A stretch of DNA of 64,000 nucleotides, taken from positions 3,639,431 to 3,703,430 of the forward strand of contig JAOANR010000005.1 of the NCBI GenBank assembly GCA_030278955.1, in the 5' to 3' direction. Of this stretch, positions 57,734-64,000 are shown in pieces (within the stretch, counting starts at the first letter, position 1; each line of letters starts with the position of its first letter). Below the pieces are notes generated by a model. It was not told the origin of the DNA, made no database searches, and worked only from the letters and a program-made list of their open reading frames with translations. A program made the position numbers and the translations under genes. This DNA comes from Hygrophila difformis (lineage: Eukaryota > Streptophyta > Magnoliopsida > Lamiales > Acanthaceae).

Positions 57734-58580
57734 TGACAGGCCCAATCAGAATACGTAAACCATGTAAGAGTTGTTTGAGCGATGTCTCAACAACCTGCAA
57801 ACCACAACCAGAGGCAAACACAAAAACAGAGTGTGGAATAAAATAAGAACACAAGGAATTTGATCACCCAGTTCGATCCACTGATCTACATCTGGGGGCT
57901 CCAAGCCAGGGATTCCACTAGATCTCCACCAAACCGATTGAACAAGAGTCAACCACACCTTACATACCCTTACATTCCAATGAACTCTCCTATCTACCCA
58001 AATAGACTAGAAGAACACAAGGGAGCATCAACTATCTACCCAAATGCAAGCAATTCACCGGCAGGTATTAAGGTGGTGTTTGAGGAACCTAGCTAATCAA
58101 TCAAATTAAGCTCAATGGTGCTAAGACACCTACAATACACACGGATTGTGTTTACAAATCAATAATCTAAGAAATGCCTAAACACAATCCCAATTACCCC
58201 ATAAAGAATGTAGAGGACACAATAGGTAAAGATATACCAGCAGCAGGACGGTTGTTGGTGCCTTCTGCAAACAACGAAAACCAGGGGGTTTCTTCAGCAG
58301 CTCTCAATCCGCCATAATCACAGCTCTTGATGCTGTTAATTCTCTGTAAAGTATACTGTGATTGCGGCTACACACTCTCATACACCCTCAAGGACGAAGA
58401 CAGGTATTTATATGGGTTTAAGGCCCATCTAAAACCCTTCTAAGGCCTGCTAGGGGAAATGCCACGTCACTGTACTATCCTGTGCTTTTTCCAGTGAAGA
58501 TAATAAAGCGTTGTTGACACGATGTTGCAACAACGGCCAAAATGACGAACATCTTCACAATACTAAAAATATCCCTAACA
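57734..58580 (-). repeat. 5' LTR of SIRE-like Copia copy B (847 bp)
   Basis: Bounded by TG and CA, with AGATA at 58581-58585. Nearly identical to the 3' LTR of the same element, and lacking the 20-base doubling found in the 3' LTR of copy A. Confidence 0.95.
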
Positions 58581-58585
58581 AGATA

Positions 58586-58770
58586 GAACGAAATATATTT
58601 CACCAAAATTTTTCTTCACTCATGATCTACAGAAAAATGGTGAAATAGATGTGCAACATATTCGTTCAGCTGATAATCTTGCCGATTTGTTTACCAAGGC
58701 ACTACCAACAGCAACATTTGAGAAGTTGGTCAAAAATATCGGGATGCGCCAACTAAAGAATCTCAACTGA
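58586..58770 (+). pseudogene. Pol of the gag-less Copia element, part 2 (C-terminus)
   Basis: Directly after the AGATA duplication the RNase H end resumes, with HIRSADNLADLFTKALPT and RQLKNLN before TGA 58768-58770. ADLFTKALP is the conserved C-terminal signature of plant Copia pol. The 3' untranslated part and polypurine tract (AAGAGGGAG, 58900-58908) follow. Confidence 0.9.
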
Positions 58771-58908
58771 TGTTTCGATCAGAGGGTGAAGTAAACATAT
58801 AAGAATCATGTACTCTTTTTCCTAACTTGGATTTTTTTTCTATAGGGTTTTTTCCAAGTGAGATTTTAACGAGGCATATTCTTTGTATCGAAGACATCCA
58901 AGAGGGAG

Positions 58909-59256
58909 TATTACAGATGCATGCACTTATCAGATTCATGCATCAAAGATATGGATGTATTAATGATGGAAGAGAAAGCAAAATGCCATTTGACTAGCTA
59001 AATCCTATCCGACTATCCCCTCATGTACTCATACTTTTGCTCTATAAATATGTACAACTGATATGTTAGAAATTAATTCTCATGCAAGCATTTGCTCGTT
59101 CACTCTATTTCTCCCTACAACCCCTTTTACAATTATACTCTCTGTCATATTACTACATACACATATACACGATCCATTGCCTAATATATTTTTCTTAGCT
59201 TCCGTGTTGTTGTTTACTGTACAATAAAAGCTAGATATAATCAATATATCACAACA
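58909..59256 (+). repeat. 3' LTR of gag-less Copia element (348 bp)
   Basis: It starts TATTACAGATGCATGC after the purine-rich GAGGGAG and ends ATATCACAACA, followed by AAAAC at 59257-59261. It matches the 5' LTR except for a few bases. Confidence 0.9.
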
Positions 59257-59834
59257 AAAACTTATTTATTAGAAATTCATTCTTGCTTTCTTATCATTTC
59301 TTAGTAGACATGGTGATAATTGAATTGCCAAGCACCGACGACTGATGCAATGTATCATCAACAAAATCTTAGTCAAATAAGTAAACTAATAAATATATAG
59401 ATATCCTGTCCCTGAAATATTTTTGTCATACACTGTTGAATTATTGCTTAGATCTTTTTCATGTCACATTGCACTGGCTAAATTAATCCTCTTGTCCCCA
59501 ATAAGCCACAAATGATAATAATAATAATAATAATAAATAATAATAACAACAATTCATTAAATGTAATAAATATGATTTAAAATATTAATTTAGTATTTTC
59601 TATTAAACATACTCTATATCCAAATAAAATAAATATAATTACGTACTAGTGTTTATAGATAGAAGTATATGTATATTACTTTATAAAGTATTTTACTAAA
59701 TCTCATTTTAGAATTTCAAAATCTTAAATCTAAAGTTAAACATTGAATTATGCTCCATATTAGATCAATTGAACATTATATATTGAAATATTAAGCAAAT
59801 AAAGCTGTGTGCCTCTTTGGTATTATAATTTATA

Positions 59835-60096
59835 CTCCCTCCGTTTTCAATTAATTGAAACATGTGAATAGCTTATACTATTCATTCAATACATTTGATT
59901 CTATTTTAAACATCGTAATATAAAATAAAACATAGTCAAGTGAGATCTTATTAATTAGATTCGTCTAATCATGTAGTTTTAGAATATTAAACTTTTATAT
60001 TTTTTACTTTTATACAATTTGAGATATTAAACGTTAAAAATGTATATTGAATTACGTAAAAACTGAAATGTTTCAATTTTTAAAAAACGTAAGAAG
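59835..60096. mobile_element. Stowaway-like MITE, 262 bp
   Basis: Imperfect inverted ends CTCCCTCCGTTTTCAATTAA and AAAAAACGTAAGAAG are flanked by TA (59833-59834 and 60097-60098). The interior (ACATAGTCAAGTGAGATCTTATTA) matches the MITE at 11924-12183. The surrounding 59262-59834 is AT-rich and includes an (AAT)n run near 59515-59550; no gene is seen. Confidence 0.75.
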
Positions 60097-60258
60097 TACT
60101 ATATAATAAAGTATGTTAAAATCAAGTGCTGAGTGATTAATATTAAAAAATCCTAATATTCATAATTAATGTGTAATTTGGTATGGTGACTGACGACTAA
60201 TGTGTGACAAAAATATATACAGCCAGCTGTACCAAATTGATAGTATATAGCAAGTTTA

Positions 60259-61012
60259 TTAAAATCTAGATCTAAATCTTATGAACTTACGATCCTACGA
60301 TCCCACAAAGCCAAAACGATCAAGATCTGTATGGCATCTAAATTAGAGTGAGATCTGGATAAGATCTATAGGATCTATACAAGATCTTAAGATCTTTGAA
60401 CGATCCGATCTCACTCCCTCTTAATTTTTTATCTCATTTTTTCATTTTTCAGTCATCCATTCTTTTCCAAAATCCAGATCTAGGGATTTTTTTTTTTTTT
60501 TTGCATCTTCAACTTCCTCGCATCCTCTTCATCTTCCTCTTCCAACAGTCGTCGTTGTATCTCCTTCATCTTCCCGTCGTTGACGTCGCCGTCGTATCCC
60601 CCTCTCTTCCTATCGTCGCCCTCGCATCCCCTTCCTCTTTCTACCGCCGCCATTGCCGTAGCATCCCTTCCAGTACCCCTGCTGCTGGAGATCTTAGTCC
60701 TAAATCCCCTGCCCAGATGGATGATGATGAATCCAATGAGACAGTGGTTGAGACTGACGAAAATGGGAAAAATTCTAATGATAAATCCAACCGAGCTCAA
60801 CCATCATGTCTTAAATATTGAATTATTATCTTTTTTTTGGCTAAACAAATTATTGTCTATTGATATTGGTTATTATAATTTGCTAATATGCAATATGAAT
60901 ATATACATTTTTTTGTCCTAATTTCATAGGATCTTAGGATCTGAATACGATCCTACGATCCCGATCTTACAAATAGAAAAACGATCCTACATAAGATTTA
61001 GATTTTGATAAC
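60259..61012. mobile_element. Putative inverted-repeat element rich in GATC words (~750 bp)
   Basis: The left end reads AAAATCTAGATCTAAATCTTATG and the right end is its near inverse (CATAAGATTTAGATTTT). Inside both ends are ACGATCCTACGATCCC-type words, plus many AGATCT/GGATCT words near 60320-60410. A CT-rich low-complexity stretch with CGTCGT and CGTCGCC words fills 60480-60690. The open frames here are of low complexity and unlike known proteins. It behaves like a non-autonomous DNA transposon, but I could not define a target duplication. Confidence 0.45.
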
Positions 61013-61597
61013 CTTCTTGTTATACAGAGCAGACGATCCAACTTGATTGTTTTGTATTGTAGGCAACAATACAATAAATAGGCACTCGTGAAATTGTACC
61101 ACATTTGTACTTTTCCTCCATTTTTAAATGTCTACTTGTGTTGTTATGTACATTTATTTTCAACTTGGGTTGCTCTGATACTGATGATACCCCCTTTGGA
61201 AATTTTGCAAAGATTGAAATTAAGAGTACTAAAACACCACTAGTAGTAGTAGTAGTATAAGTATTCATTCATTTCTCCAGCTGGTCAGGTGAAAAAAATG
61301 CAACTAGTAGTAGATCTAAATCTAATTGCAGGGTTTTGTTTCTTATTTTGGTTTTGTTTTTGGTTAAGCCCCTAGCAATGAGCACGTGTGTAAACAGATT
61401 TCGTTTTTGTCCTAAGTTTAGTTTACACACTTGCATCTTTATAATACTACTTCTACTAGGTAAACAAAATTGCTCAAAGTTTAGACACAAATCTCAAGAC
61501 AATACTACTCTATCTCCTACTATTTGTGTTGTGTTGCTTAAATAAATTTTAATTCATCTATATAATAATTGTACGAATCTTACACGGGACATGAGAT

Positions 61598-62153
61598 TAG
61601 AGCTGGGAAAAAATATCGAATATACCGCATACCGCATATACCGTACCGAAAAAATATCGAAATTTCGGTATACCGTAATTTTCTGTACGGTTTCGGTACG
61701 GTATCATGTGATACCGTATCGTAAGATTTCGATACGGTAACGATATAAATTTTTTGATACCGCGGTATACCGTTACCGTACCAAACTTCGGTACATACCG
61801 CAGTATCGGTATGTCGGTATATACCGATTCTTCGGTATGTCGGTATATACCGCGATACCGGTATATACCGCAATACCGATATGCTGGTATATAGCGAATG
61901 TTCGGTATGTCGGCCGCAATACCGATATGTCGGTATGTAGCGAATGTTCGGTATGTCGGTATATACCACGATACCGGTATGTAACGAAGGTTCAGTATAT
62001 GGGTATATATCGAACTTACTGAAATATCGGTATAACAACGGTATGGAAATATTTCATACCGAAAATTTCGGTATACCGACGGTGTACCGTAAAATTCGGT
62101 ACAGTATACGCTACGTCGAATTTTTTTCGGTATACCGTACCGACCCACCCCTA
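61598..62153. mobile_element. hAT-type MITE, 556 bp, built of CGGTATACCG words
   Basis: A perfect 8-bp duplication CATGAGAT flanks the element (61590-61597 and 62154-62161), the hallmark of hAT elements. The termini TAGAGCTGGG and CCCACCCCTA are inverted repeats with 8 of 10 matches. The interior is packed with variants of CGGTAT and ATACCG (for example TTCGGTATGTCGGTATATACCG), so the whole element can fold on itself. It has no coding capacity; the open frames merely read the repeat. Confidence 0.9.
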
Positions 62154-62161
62154 CATGAGAT

Positions 62162-63274
62162 AGTATATGTGAATTGGTGGTAAATATATAAATAAATAAA
62201 TAAATACATAACGAGGTAACTTACATTAATTAAGACGGCCGCAGAACCCCATCGGCAACTTGTGTTGTATACAAGTAGAAGCCGATAGGAATTTTACATA
62301 TACCAATGTAATATTTTTGTGTATACTACAAATTAAATATTCTTGTGCGTCTTAAGGATTGTTTTTATTTTTCGAAAAAGGTCTACCACACATTATTTTT
62401 GGACCCAATTAAGATATGAGAAATATTTCCTTCATTTTCTTGAAAGTGAGACATGTTAGAGTTTTAATATTGTTTATAATTTTTGGGTATACCGGTATCA
62501 CATGTCACATTGAGCCAAAAATTAATTTCTCGAGGATCTGGTGCTCATTGATTAAGGGTTTTCTTTCCTAAAGAAGAATTAAGCATAAAAAAATATAAAA
62601 AAAAATATAAGTTAAATTAATTTATCTAATCATATAGTTTTATAATATTAATTTCTTTTATAATTTTTATTTAATTTTATTTGAATTATTAATCATTAAA
62701 AATATAGGGCACATTGCACATTAGAAAAAAAAGAAAAAACAAACAAATAAACAAAACAAAAAGTAATGTCTTTATTCACCCAAATGCAAAACATTTTTTA
62801 TAGATCAGAAAAGAAAGATTATTGTTACACACAAACACTAATAAAATCTTAATATTATTATGATATCATAAATGGTGACTAGCATTTTATTACCACATGG
62901 CACAGCTGAAACTAAAATTAAGATCCCTCTAAACTTTTGTGTTTAGGTTATAGATTGATCCGCTGCGCCAAACCAGCCTCACGAGTCACGGTTACATAGT
63001 TTACTATGTAGAAAATTTTCGGATTCGATCGCTACAATTATCGTAGCTAACTAATTTCAGTCGCTGAAATTATATAATTAATTGCTAACGAATTTCGGTC
63101 GCGGATTCAATCACTAACCCCTTTAGTGACGCCGGTTAATGTGTTATGTTTGATTTTTTGACAATATTCAGTGTGCAGTGTTCGTATAATCATATAGTTT
63201 TAGAATATACTATTATTTTACACGCTTTTTAGTTGTACATATATTTTAGAATATTAGCTGATTAAAGCATGACT
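62162..63274. other. AT-rich interval with transposon relics
   Basis: No gene is recognised. At about 62605-62715 lies a fragment of the MITE family of 11924 and 59835 (CTAATCATATAGTTTTATAATATTAA). At 63010-63125 are GATCGCTAC / CAGTCGCTGAAAT / TTTCGGTCGCGG words resembling CACTA subterminal repeats, related to those at 10645-10750. Confidence 0.4.
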
Positions 63275-63285
63275 ATCAAACAAGA

Positions 63286-63461
63286 CAATTTTTTTTTTTG
63301 TTTAACCGCCTATACAGGCTAGGAAAAGGTGGTGAGAGTACATGCCACACACATTAAAAAAAAATAGAGGGGAGGATAAGGACAGGGTGGGCAATCGAAC
63401 CCCATCCTATAAGTTCTACCAACCTATAATTTAGGAGTTGGGAGACTTTACACCCATCCCC
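63286..63461 (-). mobile_element. SINE, ~176 bp
   Basis: Flanked by an 11-bp direct repeat ATCAAACAAGA (63275-63285 and 63462-63472). Read on the minus strand it has a pol III B-box-like GGTTCGATTGC (63391-63401) and ends in an A-rich tail (AAAAAAAAAAATTG) next to the left duplication. tRNA-derived origin is inferred from the B box; an A box is not clear. Confidence 0.65.
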
Positions 63462-63857
63462 ATCAAACAAGAAAAACTTGTTTCCACATATGGAATATTT
63501 AATCTTACATTTTTTGGTTGAAGCCGAATCCTAGCTGGCGTCCGAATGTTGTCGTTACAATTAGCAGACAAAAATCTTGTAATATCATATTATCCGTTGC
63601 CCTTTCCACCCACTTTCCTCACTGCCCTAATTATACTTATTACTATTAATAAATCCATATTACTGGTAACTACTTAATAAGTCACACATAACTACAAAAA
63701 TGTCCAATGTAAGAAACTGCTTCCTTCTATCCACCAGCCCTCACGCTTCCACACTCCTGGGATCCCCACTCCGTTTCAATCTATGAAGCCTGCTGTTTAC
63801 CGTTTTCACGCAGGGAGTAAAACTCCCGGGAGTCCGAAAAATACTTCCCATTTCCCA

Positions 63858-64000
63858 CCAATCCAGCGTATAAATACCTCTCAACCGTCACCCTTAATTT
63901 CCGCCCAAATTGAAGCCCACAAAACCCTAATCCCCAAATCCAGTTCCAGTAAAAAGACGCGCACCGATTCCGATTCCCTCGCTAATCGCCAACAATGGCC
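63858..64000 (+). CDS. Promoter, leader and start of a gene cut by the window edge
   Basis: CCAAT (63858-63862) and TATAAATA (63869-63876) precede a leader of about 90 bases with ACAAAACCCTAATCCCC. The ATG at 63995 lies in the context CCAACAATGGCC, a good plant start (A at -3, G at +4). Only Met-Ala is inside the window, so the product is unknown. The AAACCCTAA motif hints at a housekeeping gene. Confidence 0.55.

Larger units (their letters stand above)
49645..58580 (-). mobile_element. SIRE-like Copia retrotransposon, copy B
   Basis: A complete 8.94-kb minus-strand element of the same family as copy A, with AGATA target duplications (49640-49644 and 58581-58585). It carries LTRs, primer site, gag-pol and the third ORF. 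Gag is intact from its ATG, unlike in copy A. Pol has a 1-base deletion and a stop, and the third ORF has a 1-base insertion. It split the RNase H region of the gag-less Copia element. Confidence 0.95.
45851..59256 (+). mobile_element. Gag-less Copia retrotransposon, split by copy B
   Basis: Two ~347-bp LTRs with AAAAC duplications (45846-45850 and 59257-59261) enclose a primer site, decayed pol and a polypurine tract. The gag region is missing: only 44 bases separate the LTR end from a frame that already reads protease. The primer type TGTTATCAGCACGAG and the short LTRs suggest an Ale/Retrofit-like lineage. Copy B (49645-58580) sits in its RNase H region. Pol is frameshifted, yet the LTRs are nearly identical, so a short-form element may have moved with help from a relative. 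Confidence 0.88.

Noticed and set aside
60396..60821. 141-codon frame as a host gene
   Set aside because: It is low-complexity Phe/Leu/Ser/Pro-rich translation of a CT-rich stretch inside an inverted-repeat element.
61580..62183. Frames of 152 and 183 codons rich in Tyr, Arg, Ile, Pro and Thr
   Set aside because: They merely translate the CGGTAT repeats of the hAT MITE.

Overview
The window looks like a transposon-rich intergenic stretch of a eudicot nuclear genome. I infer this from class I GATA and SEC61-beta genes with plant introns, plant-type Helitron, Copia, hAT, Stowaway and SINE elements, and an endogenous plant pararetrovirus. The species cannot be read from the sequence; an asterid is possible but is only a guess.

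Host genes are few. A two-exon GATA zinc-finger factor lies at 15193-15965 (+). A SEC61-beta gene with an intron in its 5' leader lies at 44312 to about 45610 (-). A promoter, leader and start codon of a further gene sit at the right edge (63858-64000, +). Two duplicated exon-like fragments at 904-985 and 1899-1980 (-) resemble coatomer zeta and may be captured or decayed.

The rest is layered mobile DNA. From 2459 to 7400 (-) is a Helitron Rep-helicase with an uninterrupted 1463-codon frame, preceded by three diverged Arg-rich exon-like repeats. From 11.9 to 14.4 kb are back-to-back MITEs and a palindrome of about 970 bp. From about 17.95 to 35.46 kb (+) lies a decayed caulimovirid-like endogenous virus. 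It has a tRNA-Met primer site, small ORFs, coat protein, movement protein, two retropepsin-like domains, RT-RNase H, a last ORF and a promoter/poly(A) region. It is split at 21544-30483 by a SIRE-like Copia element (copy A, -).

From 35605 to 43630 (+) are two Helitrons, apparently nested, with matching 5' TC ends and 3' hairpin-CTAG ends. Inside them the helicase C-terminal segment recurs with a period of about 0.8 kb. From 45851 to 59256 (+) is a Copia element that lacks gag. It is itself split at 49645-58580 by a second SIRE-like element (copy B, -).

The right end holds a 262-bp MITE, a GATC-rich inverted-repeat element, a 556-bp hAT MITE with a perfect 8-bp target duplication, and a SINE with an 11-bp target duplication. 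Both SIRE-like copies carry a third ORF between pol and the 3' LTR. Target duplications were read directly for copy A (GTATG), copy B (AGATA), the gag-less Copia (AAAAC), the hAT MITE (CATGAGAT) and the SINE (ATCAAACAAGA).
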